From Laccaria trichodermophora (taxonomy: Eukaryota; Basidiomycota; Agaricomycetes; Agaricales; Hydnangiaceae), in the NCBI GenBank assembly GCA_018417955.1, contig JACTVC010000001.1, forward strand, positions 620,001-684,000: 64,000 nucleotides of DNA. Reading direction: 5' to 3'. The position numbers and the translations under genes are program-made. The notes beneath the pieces were generated by a model. That model was not told where the DNA came from. It did no database searches and saw nothing but the letters and a program-made list of their open reading frames with translations. This document shows positions 27,110 to 38,633 of this stretch, piece after piece; the stretch's first letter is position 1; every line of letters starts with the position of its first letter.

Positions 27110-29409
27110 ATGAGCTTGCACTCGTTCCTCGTGCTTGCTCATCGCGGAACTTTCAAGCCGTTACTTGGTCAATACTCAGCGCGCAGCTCGATGACAAAAT
27201 GTCTTCTGAGGACAGGGTTTTGTGCGACGCGACGTCCAGGTAAATTTGCCTCGCGATTGAGACCAATACGACCGCTGGCCAAATTTCTGTCAAGCACACA
27301 GAATCCAGATGAACCTCTGACCCTTCTTCGCAAGGCGACAGCTTTACTTCCACGAGTATTTCCTGCCCAGACAGCTCCTGGTGTTGATAGAACCACAAAC
27401 ACCACCGAGTTTTGGAATGGCGTTTTATCGCAAGCGTATGACGATTTGTCCGCAAACACGGAAAGACCGGCAAGAGTCGTAGGTTCGTATTCGTATTCAA
27501 CGTCCCATAAACAAGCTACTGACACATGCGCCGTTTTAAGTGTACGGTTTGGACGAATGGGCTAAAGCCCAAGACATTGTCACGGCGCTGCTCGAAGATC
27601 CTTTAGACTCAGACGAGACACATTTCACGCTTTTACGTGATAGGTGGAAAGACGTTCGACAGCGAAATCTCACCCTGATGTGAGTTATGTATTATAACTG
27701 GCTTGACGCAATTGACTTTCGTAGTTACGGCAAACCCGACAAGTCAGACCCCTCAACTCTCCAGATACCTGCATCTTACTTGTCGCAATTTCCTGTTCCC
27801 TTGGAAATTACCGAAATCCGTGCTCTCTCCTCGACACAATCTACAGACGATGTTACGAAAACCTCGTACTACCCAATAGACGATTCTGTCATGGCTGCCT
27901 TGTATAAAGCTGATATACCCATTGTCGTGTGCAACCCCATCGCTACACCGCTTTCAACACTTCTCTCCCTCCCCTTTCCTTCCAGAACAATTATTATTTT
28001 GACTGCCAGCACATCACAAGCACAGTATGTCCTCCAGCACTCATCATCGCCCCATGAACACACAACAACCCGAAAATTTCTCGTAATGGACCCGGGCCAG
28101 GCTACTGCCGCACTTCGTGTTCTGCGATCTGACCCCAACTCCTTTTCTACGATCCAAAGATACCAAGATGGTTTCCTTGGGTCCAACGTATCTGCAATTA
28201 CAAACGTTCTCAAGTCCATCCTTGACAAGCCAAAGACATCGGGTTCAAAAGTCTTATTAAAGCCTACGCTCCGGACAACGCTTGCGTTTCTTCACTTACA
28301 GGAGGCGCTATCAGCTTGCGCCACATCTCTTCAACACGCGAGATGTGATCTAGACCGTCTGTCCCTGGACGTCAGTGGCTTAGACGAAAGGATTGAAGAA
28401 ATAGAGGCACGAACAGAAGGCGATGTGTTCGGTGGGCGAGATGAAGATGGTCTTTCGAGCCATGATCATGAGGTCGCTGAAGCGCTCAAGCTTGCCGAAA
28501 AGAACGTAAGAGAAGTAATGACTCGATTGAACTGGTGGCGCATGGTAGGAAGAGTAGATGAGATCAGCAATATCGTCACCGCTGCTGTGGAAACGGCATG
28601 GTGTCCAGTCCTGGAGAAAAAGGTCAAAGCCCTTCCTTGCCACTTTTATAATATAGTTCAAGTTGACTAGGGTTCTTCCAACAGCTAATCTTGCATACAG
28701 GCCGTCTATCAACAATCCAGGATGCGCTTACAGCGGCAAGTTTCACCATGCTTTCAACACATCCCTCCATACCGTCCGCAATTCTCCGAAATACCCTTGA
28801 ACAGCTCACGTTCTCAACAGAATACCCTCTAACGCCCGAAACTCTAACAAATCCACTGCATGCCCGGCGACGCCAAATGATTGACTATCCGACGACGCGT
28901 TTGCACTTGGCTGGGCAACGAGCTGTCCTAGGAATGACTGGAGGCATTCTGAGTGGTGCTTGTGTAAGCTGGGCAGGTTGGTACGGTTGGTTAGTCGGCA
29001 GTGGGGAAGGTTTGTTTGGTTTCGTTGGCATGGATGCTGGGACGGCAATGGGAGTTGGTATGCTTGTTGCGCTAAGCAGCCTGAGGTGGGCGGTGGGACA
29101 GTGGGAAAGATCAAAAAGAAAGTGGTGGCAAGACTGGGTGAGGGTAGGAGAAGGCCTTGATAGAGATTTAAAGGTGCGTTCTGGCGGCATACATACCCCG
29201 TCCACTTGGGCTAATAACGCGGAACCTATTTCAAGGCAACTCTCCAAGGTGTGATGCAAGAACAAGTCACAATAGTCGCTGCAACGACTTGCACCACCTT
29301 GACAACGACGGTAGCACAACGGGAGGAGGAGATTGAAGAGGTTGTGGAGGACCTTAAAAAGCTGCAGGCCTGCTTGGACGATGTTGGCGGCGTTGCCAAA
29401 AAAACATGA
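27110..29409 (+). CDS. Mmc1-like mitochondrial membrane protein
   Basis: Five exons. Introns lie at about 27480-27538, 27679-27724, 28623-28684 and 29174-29235, all short GT-AG. The N-terminus is rich in Arg, Ser and Leu (SMTKCLLRTGFCATRRPGKF), as expected for a mitochondrial presequence. The middle resembles a GTPase-like fold (PIVVCNPIATPLSTLL, TIIILTAS) without a clear P-loop, followed by helices. The C-terminus has AGQRAVLGMTGGILSGACVS and two hydrophobic segments (AGWYGWLVGSGEGLFGFVG, GVGMLVALSSLRWAVGQWER), then a coiled coil (REEEIEEVVEDLKKLQA). This layout fits fungal Mmc1-type dynamin-like mitochondrial proteins as I know them. The upstream ATG at 27056 lies in a transposon hairpin, so I prefer the in-frame ATG at 27110. 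Confidence 0.55.
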
Positions 29410-29473
29410 CACTTTCATCAGATACCACCCCAGTATGTCTTTCCGAGCATTTCTATGGGTGAACGGCGGTATC

Positions 29474-30392
29474 TTAAGACCTTCCTTGGGACGGCTTATG
29501 ACCGTTACTTGCACCTACGCTGGCCTCAGCTTCCTCATCGGTATCAGAGCCAATGCCAAATAGCTCTTCCTGCTCATCCCAAACATCTTTGAAATGCACT
29601 GACTTTCCTTTGTTCGCTTTTGGCTGTGTCATGACGTTCTGATGGTGCATTGGTAGAAGTTGTGTGTTGTATAGCTCCTCTTCCTCATCATCTTGGTCAT
29701 ACGCTAAATCCAAGTTCAGCGGCTGGTAGAGGCGAGCAATCTGACAGAATATTAAGGAACGTCGGAAAGAAATGGAGCGGCAGAGTTTACCTCACGCCGA
29801 CGTCGATAGTATCTTTCCATGTAATAGGAAGCGCATAATCCCACAGATGAGCCGAGTAGATTAGCCTGTTGGTTTTTTGAGGATTTAGATGAGGAGGTAA
29901 AGAAATCGAAAACCCACAATGATATCACCAATTTGAAATTCTTTGTACTGTGAACCTTGAAGGTTATGGATGTTGGTAATAGATTAGGCAGAGAACTCAA
30001 CTGGAAGGGCTGACTGCACGAATTCACTGAGAATCCCCCCACAGAGAAAGCAGAGAAATAAGGTGAAAATCAGGGGTGAATGCTTCCAAAACCATATTCT
30101 CTTGGCATGTCTAGTTTATGTAGTGGTTAGACCGAATTACACATGGACAACGGACATACTCTTCGACATCGAAGATAAAGTAGAAGACACCAGTAGCCAG
30201 GGAGAAGCATAGGAAGTGTAGAAGCTTGTCGTTGAGAGGCAAAGACTGAGAAAAATTGGTGAAACCCAGGAAGGCGAGGAGGATGATGATGATGACCGTG
30301 AAAACGAGAAACCACTGTGAGTGACAATGTAAAAGGCGGCGTTATTCAAATAACTGGGCGACATAACTCACTGGCCGGAATCGAATTGGCAT
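29474..30392 (-). CDS. VanZ-like membrane protein
   Basis: Several short exons starting with ATG at 30392 (MPIRFRP, then a 55 nt intron). Hydrophobic segments follow in order: WFLVFTVIIIILLAFLGF; then DKLLHFLCFSLATGVFYFIF; then SPLIFTLFLCFLCGGILSEF; and ANLLGSSVGLCASYYMERYY. The D-K-x-x-H, S-E-F-x-Q and A-N-x-x-G signatures mark the VanZ family. A basic RRRR stretch and an acidic cytosolic tail (DQDDEEEELYN, GSDTDEEAE) end the protein. VanZ-like proteins of fungi have no established function; this should be an integral membrane protein with four segments. Its stop lies 64 bp from the Mmc1-like stop (convergent), and its start 126 bp from the next gene (divergent). Confidence 0.75.
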
Positions 30393-30518
30393 GTCATAGT
30401 TGGGTATTCGTATGTGATGAGATTTCATCAGTATTCTCGTCAAGGACGTTGTAGCCGACATGAGAGTACTTCAAGTTATCTATTTAGTAAATGTTTGTGC
30501 AATCTGCGTGCTACACTC

Positions 30519-31847
30519 ATGGCTCACTCAACGACTGCAACATCAACCTATGTTCTTGCAAAATATTCTAGGTCATATCCCTCAAAAACGCCTACCCAAT
30601 CGCAAGATACATCCTCAGAATGGCAGCACTTCACAAACCCTCCCATATCTCTCATTCTCGACATCAAGAAGAGCAGCGACAACGAATTAGAGTCTATGCG
30701 TCTCCGAATACTGTGGCGTATCAACCATGACGGCCCAGAAGACGGTCTTAACAATACAGAGGTCGTCTTTGCAAGTCTCGAATTATTACGACCAAATCAG
30801 TCGTCGCTGGTACTAATATCGACCATACTCAGGAAGATATTGATCTTTTATCGTTCTCTGCCCTTGAATCACGAGTCCCGCAGAAGCAAAACTCACAAGG
30901 ATTTCCTTTGAAAGCCGTCTACCGTGATACTCTCGTTGGAATACGATATATGCACCCTCGTGATCAAATCCCACCAGTATGCATTGGCAACAAATTCTTC
31001 GAGTGCTGCTCTATGACTATGGCTTACGGATCTTGTGTGCTCGCAGACATTTCGACGTTTTCAGGTTTCATTTTCGTCGCCATCTCTGGTGTCCGAATTC
31101 ATCAATGCCATTCAAACCGTGTGTCCGTGCAAGCAGAACCCAAATAACCCCCAGGTTTCCAACCTCAACTCTAATCCAAGTGTCATTGGCCTTCCCCCCT
31201 CCGTCGGAACACAATCTCATGCCCAGCTCTCTGACAACGTCATTAACTTGCAACCAGATCGTGGTGGACCCATTCCCTTGCCAGCCGCCCAAGGAGCAAT
31301 ACAAGGTTCTCAGGCACCATTCTCTTCTTCCCTCGGCATACCACAGCACTTCAGCTCGTCACCTTTCAACTCAGTCGCCCACCCTACCTCTTCGTCTGCA
31401 ACCAGCGCTAGATATGGGCTTGAGGCGACCGACTCTATAACTGTTTCCAACCGTTATCTTGATCAGAATATCTCCCTCCAATTTGCCTCCGCGGGATATG
31501 TCGGTCAGATCGAACCAAACCCCAGCCCCTTAACTCTTCCGACCCCGTCGTCACTTCCGTGTTCTGAGCCGAGTGCATCAAATGGAGGCAAGACATTTGC
31601 GTCTAACACGGACTCTCTTCAGGTTCCCCCCTCCGACCCTGTCCTGGCCTCTCTTAAAGAAGTGACCTCTATATATAATCTTTCCTCAGCTACTTTAGAA
31701 CAAGTGGTCGGTGACGTGATCAGGGAAGAAGGATTTCCCCGCTTGGTACGTTGCACTCCATCGTTATGATGTTATGTCTAAACTGCTAGCATTCAGCTTG
31801 AACAACTTGCTCCTTTGTGGAAAATTCGAAGCCTTGTGGGGGCGTGA
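30519..31847 (+). CDS. Probable Rec114-like meiotic recombination protein
   Basis: Four exons. The spliced N-terminal domain contains TYVLAKYSRSYP, ISLILDIKKSSDNELESMRL, LRILWRINHDGPED, QGFPLKAVYRDTLVGIRYMH and FRRFQVSFSSPSLVSEFI. This order resembles the PH-like domain of Rec114: an early R-Y-x-R element and a final strand/helix with R-x-F-x-V-x-F. A long Ser/Pro-rich linker follows. The C-terminus (VLASLKEVTSIYNLS, EQVVGDVIREEGFPRL, then LEQLAPLWKIRSLVGA from the last exon) resembles the helical tail of the family. Rec114 works with Mei4 and Mer2 to drive Spo11 breaks. Introns lie at about 30763-30831 (branch-like TACTAAT), 30978-31049 and 31745-31797. The family is fast-evolving, so the call is tentative. 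Confidence 0.42.
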
Positions 31848-31983
31848 TTCGTTGTGATTGATCAATTAGCGATGCGTTGGCTCAGAAATGTCGTAAGGGC
31901 ATTGTAACTAGATACATAAGAAGCTGGTTGAAATTGATAGACGTGTAGACGTAGTTTCTAAGGGACTACCTAAATGACTCGTC

Positions 31984-34900
31984 TCACTTTGAGCCAGGGA
32001 CGTGATTTAGGAAATCCTCCTCGGTCCAGCCATATTTCCTCTTGAGCCTCTTCGCGAAATTTTTGAGCATCTTGGGTTTAAGCGTTGGATCGGGATGCGC
32101 TTGAAAAGGGATGGAATGAGGAGCCATTTAGTTGAATAGTTATGCCAAAGCTTACGTTTGTGGAAGGTAATAGGCTATCAACAAAAAAGAAATTAGTAGC
32201 TTTCTATACATACGTTCGATATTCGCACCTTATCATTTTTGTTGGGTGGGTCAAATCTAACGCTGGAGCCCGCAGTACTCGGATCATACTCAAACCCCAT
32301 CTCCCTCATAAGCTGGGGAGAAGACAGATCAGAATTTCGCCCTGAAAACATGTAGATAAGAAAAAAACCTTGAGGAAATTTTCCCACTTCATGGGCGCTA
32401 TCCCTTGCGTCGTATCTTCCGCAGTGGCAAGGAGTTGGTGCATATATCCAGTTGTCTTCTTACTTAATTTAGAGAACCACGTATATTTGGGGTTCTTCGG
32501 CGTCGCATCGTCTCTGCCTTTGCCTTTCAGCCCAGCGCCAAGTTTCGAGAAAAAGCCTTTCTTCTCTTTTTCTGGGTTAGAGAAGAGGGAAGCATGATCA
32601 GGACGTGATTTAATTTTTTCTTTGACTTTTTCTCGCTCCTCAAGCGTACGGAGATAACTGTGAGCCGATTGCGCAGTTGTAGGCTCAACAGGCATCGCAA
32701 GAGATGTTGTTGACATCTGGGGCTGAGCCGGCTTAGCTGGGCTAGGTCGAGGAGCTGCCTGATTGCGCTTCGGAGACGGGGAAGCTGGAGCTTGGAGAGG
32801 TGTCGGCAACTTGGGAGCACTTGCAGGTGTCGGCGAAGTAGAAAATGATCGTCGGGATACATCCTGTGGTTCTGGGGATGCGGGGGCTGGCTTCTTCTTT
32901 TTTTTGGGTTTCTTCTTCTTCTTTTTGGATGCAAGAGGGGTATCATCTTCATCCTCTACTTCTTCGATCGTAGTTTTATGGCTCTTGGGGAGTTCAACTG
33001 TTGGAAGTCCAATATTGACTAAGCAGCTAAATCGGTAATGAACTTGGCCGACCTTTTGCGCTCGCAGCAGCTGCCGTTGCGACTGCAGACATGAATATGT
33101 GTCATAAAGCAAAAAATCAACTAACCTTTCGCGGAAACTGGGACTGCTTTCGGGGGACCCGTCGTTGGAGGTGGTTTAGGAACACCAGAGGGGGTTGCCC
33201 GGAAAGCTCCACGGATGCCTGGTCGAGCTTCTGTGCGAGTACCAGGCGTTTTCAATTTTGGACTGGACGGGAACATACGTCCTAAAAACATAGACTTTGC
33301 TCAATTCGCAATTCCTGTGGTATCACTCGAAGAATATACCTCTTAGCGACCCCAGCAGCTTCAAAAATGGGTTTCCCTTTCGGTCTTCCTGCGCAAAGGG
33401 ATCCAACTCCGGAGAGACATTGCTCTCAAACCAGTCAGCTTCATGAGCAGCGTCCATGGCCTCCCTCAGCATCTCTCGTATTTCATCCTCTGCCTCTTCG
33501 TCGTAGTCGCTTGCATCAGAATCACCTTCGTCATCGTCGGAGTCAGAGTCGTCGGAGTCGTTCTCGAGATCATCATCGTCGGAGGAATTCGAGACGGACT
33601 GTAGTTCTGGCATAGAGTCACTGCCTTCATAATCTGCGCCATTGGTTATGGCGAGTGGTTTGCGCTTCTTTTTACCGACTTTCGACGGCGAAACCAAACG
33701 GGGAGGACCATCCGAATCGTCATCAGAATCATCAGAAAGATCAGGAATGTAGTAGGAACTCCATTGCGGAGCATAGTCTAACTCTCCTTCAAGTTGCCAC
33801 AGGGTGTCAATGTTATGGCCAGAAACGGCTTGATAATTCTATGTTGTGAGAGCTTAGATGATTGGGGCAACATGATAGCTTCAAACTCACCAGATTGATA
33901 AACTTCCACATGTTGTCCAAAACGACGGTGTGTCTGGTTTTCTCGAGGGGGAAGATGGAGTCCTTGAAGTTCGCAATTTCTGCAGATGCTTTCGACGAGA
34001 GAATCTGAGCGTCAATCCATAGCTCGTACTCTTCAGGCATTTGCCGTGCAGAGTTCTTCCAAGATTGACCATCTGAACCAGACAAGGCTCCTTCCAGGTA
34101 TTGTTGCAATGCTACTGATTCCTACGATCCTTTGAGAAGGCCAGTCCAAACACAGCGAATATCAGACAAACCGAAAGATCGCCAACGGCATCCCACAAAG
34201 CTTGAGGGAATCTTTTGGCCTCACGAGGTGACTCTCCAATCGCATCGTGGAGGATCCGGTACAAAATGGCTTTCGGGTATGGTGCACGCGGAAAACAAAG
34301 TTCTATGATGATGGAGTCAAGGAAAGAATCGGCCGCTCCACGAAGATCCTTCCAATCAAACACCATGTCCTCCTCTCCTGGTGCTGAAATTTCACTCTTC
34401 TTAAAATATTTCGCATAGTGCGCTGGATTGTATGAATGGGCACTGTGGTTACAAAGAGGAATCAGAGACTTACGGGTAGTCGTCGCCAATACAGAAAACT
34501 TTGCATGGCTCATTTCAACCAGCACGTTCACCATATCATACAAAACCAAAAAGCGATCTCTCATATCTTCATTATTCTTCAACTGCCCCTTGATTGTTCG
34601 ATCGGATAAACCGTCTATTGTAAGGCCATTGAGTGTATCTTGTACCATCTTCCATGCTGAAGCGAGTAAATACGCATTGTGTATTCTGTAGATAACAACC
34701 GACGATATTTAGAAACGAAAGTAAGACAAGATAAAGAACCGACCTCGTTCCGACGACCTTCGCTACATAGGTGGGAGATCTACGAGTTTCAGAACCGGGA
34801 CGTGTCCTCGCCTGCAACTCGGCCTCAATAATATAACGAAAGAGGTCCGGATCTCTTAGGTTCGCAATGTCGTCAAGGTAAGCTAGATGAACAGAAGGGG

Positions 34901-35322
34901 AAATAAACAAATCGTCTCAAGCGCCGTAATTGACCAGTATGAATCGCACCATCGTACTGAGACTCTGCAATTTTCAAGCACTTCTCAAGACTGAATGGAG
35001 GCATGATTGCCGTCTTAACCTCCTCCTCTGTGGATGCTCATCAGACAGTGCGAATGTAGCACGAAAAAAAGCGGTGCACACCTGCGATTAATTCAAACTT
35101 CTCTCTCCCTGTCATTTTTTTCATCAACATAAGTTCCCCTGTTCCCCTAGCTCCATGTTTGCCATTTCGCAAAACCAGTGCCCTGGTAGTCGATGCCTTT
35201 TCCTTAGGCGGCCCTTCATCTTGATCTCGTTTGCCTTTGGCAACTCTAGATACATGCCTTGGACCAACAGGCACGAGGGATTTTGAAGCAGAGGCAGGCG
35301 GTTTAGTGGGTTTGATAGGCAT
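31984..35322 (-). CDS. Conserved basidiomycete protein with HicA/YcfA-like C-terminus
   Basis: Large multi-exon gene, start near 35322 (MPIKPTKPPASASK) and stop at 31984. The N-terminal half is helical and unrecognised (KMTGREKFELIAGVHR; DMRDRFLVLYDMVNVLVEMS; FDWKDLRGAADSFLDSIIIE). The middle has an acidic Ser/Asp run (33697-33480), a Lys-rich run (KKKKKKPKKKKKP) and a Pro/Ser linker. The C-terminus reads LMREMGFEYDPSTAGSSVRF, then via a 19 nt microexon ITFHKPHPDPTLKPKML, then KRLKRKYGWTEEDF. The pattern GF, G-S-S-V-R-F and H-x-P-H-P resembles HicA/YcfA, a small double-stranded-RNA-binding-like fold known from bacterial mRNA interferases and fused to larger proteins in fungi. RNase activity is not shown. 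Such multi-part proteins are common, unnamed, in Agaricomycetes. Confidence 0.55.
32156..32174 (-). other. 19 nt microexon of the HicA-like gene
   Basis: On the minus strand, an intron ending TTGTTGATAG is followed by 19 coding bases (PITFHK plus one base), then GTAAGC begins the next intron, which ends TTTTCAAG. Only with this microexon does the frame pass from RFDPPNKNDK into PHPDPTLKPK. Confidence 0.6.
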
Positions 35323-35627
35323 ACTCACCTTGACAAGGGTTGTCAAGAACTCCTTAATTATGCCCCGATCAGTTTTCTATTTGTTCGTGTTAGGATTTAA
35401 GGCCGTTGTATTATTTAAGTCAGGGTTGTTAGGTAATGGTCGTCATACTCTTTCGTTCGTTGTCCTTCTTTCTTTGTGCTTTTCTTTCTCCTCATTCGCC
35501 GAGCTGCGCTCGCCATTGCTCGCTATTTTTCCTCCTCGCCTAAAGACGTCCCTCAGTTTTGGAGCAGGCTCCCTCTCAATTTTCTTGATATATCTCTATC
35601 TTCTCGCCAAGTCTTTATCTTTAACCA

Positions 35628-36253
35628 ATGGGCAACCTCATCTGGCACGAATACTCCCGACTTGTTTCTATCACGGCAAGCGTCTGTAGGTGTGCCCTTT
35701 TTTATACAGAAAACGATCATTCACGCGCCATTACAGATGCCATTTGGGCAAGTTTCTTTGGCTTGTTCTATCGTAAATTCTTTTGGGACTTTGTGGGTGG
35801 TACTTTGCGTGATCCCGGTGGCATTCAGTGAGTCGGGCAAGATATATATGCCAACCTTCAAAGCTCACTCCAGACTATAACAGGCCATCTCCAAATGCGG
35901 AATTCTTCATCACCATCATCGTCAAGATCCCCTTCGTGCAAATCCTTTCGATCATTCTGGCAGTATCCATACTTGCCATCGAACTACCCCTGCCACAGGT
36001 TAAGCAATTCAGTTTGTATCGCAGCATCGTTGGCCGGATTGTTCTGCTACTATTTCAAGTTTTCTTGACAATCCTCCTCTACCAGGTGCGCTTCTTTCGC
36101 ATGTTGATTCAGGATACAATTAATGTTCCTTCAAGGGAACAAATGCCGCCATATGGTCATTGATAGCGGTCATATGTTATGGCCGTTCGCTTATGCTCGG
36201 AGAAACGATGCAAGAAGCCAAAGATAATCGCGGGAAGGCAGGGATGGCTTGAG
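35628..36253 (+). CDS. DUF7727-like small membrane protein
   Basis: Four exons with three short introns (about 35687-35733, 35824-35881, 36085-36134). The start MGNLIWHEYSRLVSI is followed by AIWASFFGLFYRKFFWDF, VGGTLRDPGGI, then a long hydrophobic stretch (FVQILSIILAVSILAIELP), a second (IVGRIVLLLFQVFLTIL), and AAIWSLIAVICYGRSLMLGE before a short charged tail. The compact pattern matches a family I know from basidiomycetes as DUF7727; no function is known. About 145 aa with three or four membrane segments. It is divergent from the HicA-like gene (305 bp between ATGs). Confidence 0.6.
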
Positions 36254-36505
36254 GAGTCCCAATATCTACTGAGTGTCGCCATTGACAGCGGCAGGAGGTT
36301 AAAACCAGCAATTTTATCAGGGCTGGAACCCAATCTTGCACATTCATTTAATATTGTCATTTCGTCTTTCAAGGAACCATTCCTGATGATACCGTCCCAT
36401 GTATATTGTATCAAGTAACACAAACACCTGTCACTACGATCTCCGAACACAAGGAAGCAATTCTGTCCAAGATCCTCAGGATTGCATTCCTACTACCCCT
36501 TAAGA

Positions 36506-37784
36506 ATGTCACCAAGACAGATCATCTCAAATATTCCTCAGAGTTATGAGGCCGCACTGAAGGCTGGCGATTTGTTCTTCTTCCCGTCGACAGTGATCAA
36601 GCTCATCGATTCCGACATTGAGGTGAGGACCCCCCATTGCGGTGAGGTACCGTCGTAGATGAAATCGCAAATAGTTCAAGATAAGAGTATGCCCAGCATT
36701 GCAGAAGAAACCTACACTTCCATCCCCTCACTTCGACACGGTCGGTCTACTAGACACAGGAGCGCCTGATATTAAAGGAAGGTCATTTGACCCCTTCTCC
36801 CCACCTTATAACCCCAACCTTCACGTCGGAGATCTCAAAGATGAGGAAAGCCAAGAGGAATTCGTTATCCTGGTAAGTTCCCAGCTGGTCCCCATTTTGA
36901 GTCGATGCCCTTACGACTTATTAGCTCAATAAATTCTCGGTCGTCCCTCACCATTTTCTGCTTGTGACAAAAGGTATGTTACTGTGCCAGATTGAATACC
37001 ATGCTTTATTGATCCTCTTGCTTCCAGAATTTAAATCGCAGACGTCTCCGTTGTTGCCGTCTGAGCTTGTCCAGGCTTATACTCTTATATCGACTGCCTC
37101 TCGAGCAGGAAAACATTTTTTTGCGTTTTATAACTGTGAGAGACGCCCCCCTCTGAGCGTGAAATCTAAATTTTGACTGGTTTTACTTTCAGGCGGCGAG
37201 AACAGTGGGGCCAGTCAACCACATAAACATATTCAATTCATTCCTCTGGATCCTGAGGATCCCAATGGACCGCCTATAGAGCATCTTGCAGGCCAAGTGA
37301 ATCTAGAAACGCCAGGTCTTCATTGCTGCTGTCCATCTTAAACGACTGCTAATTGGATATTCCAGATAAACCTTTCTCGCTAACAAGGCTATCCTTCGCC
37401 AACCACGTTTTTCGCCTATCATCCCATTTAGACACATACCCACTTGATGAGCTAGAAAGGGTACTTTCGAGTGCCTTCATGCAGCTTTTGGATCTCGCTA
37501 TATCCACTATCCGACATGACCCAGATTACCCACCTGGAAAACCATCGTACAATGTGATATTGACCCTCAATCACCTGTACCTGATCCCTCGTCGACGAGA
37601 AACACATACCCTTAAAGCCACTGGAGAAAAGCTCAGCGTAAATGCGCTTGGATTTGCTGGCATGTTGTTGGTTAAAAGTCACGAAGAACTCGAGGCTTTG
37701 AAGGACGAGTCTATTTCGAAAATTCTTCGTGGGGTTGGGTTGCAAAGTGTGCACGACTTGCAAGTTGAGGGTACGGGGCAGTGA
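36506..37784 (+). CDS. APA2: ATP adenylyltransferase (Apa1/Apa2-type, HIT superfamily)
   Basis: Six exons. The first encodes SYEAALKAGDLFFFPSTV. Later exons give CPALQKKPTLPSP, PDIKGRSFDPFSPPYNP, LNKFSVVPHHFLLVTK, and the catalytic HIT-like motif CGENSGASQPHKHIQF (H-x-H-x-Q). The C-terminal domain has SYNVILTLNHLYLIPRRRET, SVNALGFAGMLLVKS and ILRGVG. The enzyme phosphorolyses diadenosine tetraphosphate to ATP and ADP (or makes it), controlling dinucleoside polyphosphate levels in the cytosol. All family blocks are present in order. The gene follows the DUF7727-like gene in the same direction. Confidence 0.87.
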
Positions 37785-37840
37785 CGTCATTATTAGAGGG
37801 CAATGTGCTGTAATTACGTAATGCCTGAGTTGCCTACATC

Positions 37841-38467
37841 ATGCCATCTTTCACGAATGCCTGTGAGTTCAACGCTGATTGACCAGGTGCTTACTTTTCT
37901 AAAGTGTTTTACTGTAAAGCTTCGTCGGCGGTAATCCCATCAACCCGAGTTAATCTAGCGGTCAGTTCCTCAGAGGCGGCTTCCTTGGGAGGGTAAGGTT
38001 TCCATTCAAAGCCATCTGCATGCAACCCCCATTCATTGTCCATCAGCAAAAAGGCCAAGACTCCAATTATTGCCGGTTCTATATGCGGCTCCCTTCTGCT
38101 CATAGCTTGGATCATCGTATTTGCGGTATATTTCAGAAAACGATACAGAAGAAAGGAACGAAACCGTCTCATCGCAGCAGGCGAAATGGCTCCTAGAGAG
38201 AAAGATGTGAGACCACCTGCAGAGAAAGTAGTTATCCCTCCCGACCCAGCTGTCTTGCTCGGTCAACGCAGACCTGGAGAACATGCCTTCCCCGAACGAG
38301 AACTCTCCAGAGGAAATTCGTGTTCGCCAAAGCTGTTCCGACATGAGACCAATAAATCGATGATTATACCCTCACATGCCTCTACGTTTCTACGCGACGA
38401 ATCAGTCGTGGATCGTCCACGAACCCATCGAAGACGAGACGAAATGCATGCCCCGTTTCAAATTTAG
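37841..38467 (+). CDS. Small single-pass membrane protein, function unknown
   Basis: Spliced from three exons starting at ATG 37841. A Ser/Thr-rich N-terminus (MPSFTNA, then SSAVIPSTRVNLAVSSSEAA) leads into KKAKTPIIAGSICGSLLLIA and WIIVFAVYFRKRYRRKERNR, one transmembrane helix followed by a strongly basic anchor. A cytosolic tail follows with APREKDVRPPAEKVVIPPDP, AVLLGQRRPGEH, and further Arg/Ser-rich sequence. This type I topology, with a mucin-like outside and a basic stop-transfer, is common in Agaricomycete proteins without assigned roles. The first acceptor site (GTAAAG) is weaker than usual, so the N-terminus is the least certain part. It converges with ILV3. Confidence 0.55.
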
Positions 38468-38633
38468 CAGGTCTCGGACATGTAAATATATCTTGGGTTG
38501 GAGGTCACTTTTCAAGTTTATTTTATACCTACATACTCGTGGAGGATGACCCAATTGTGTAACATGTTTTGGAAATATAGATGGACACGGTTTGTTATAC
38601 ACTGAAATTTTAATGTCATTACCAGCGGTTGGC

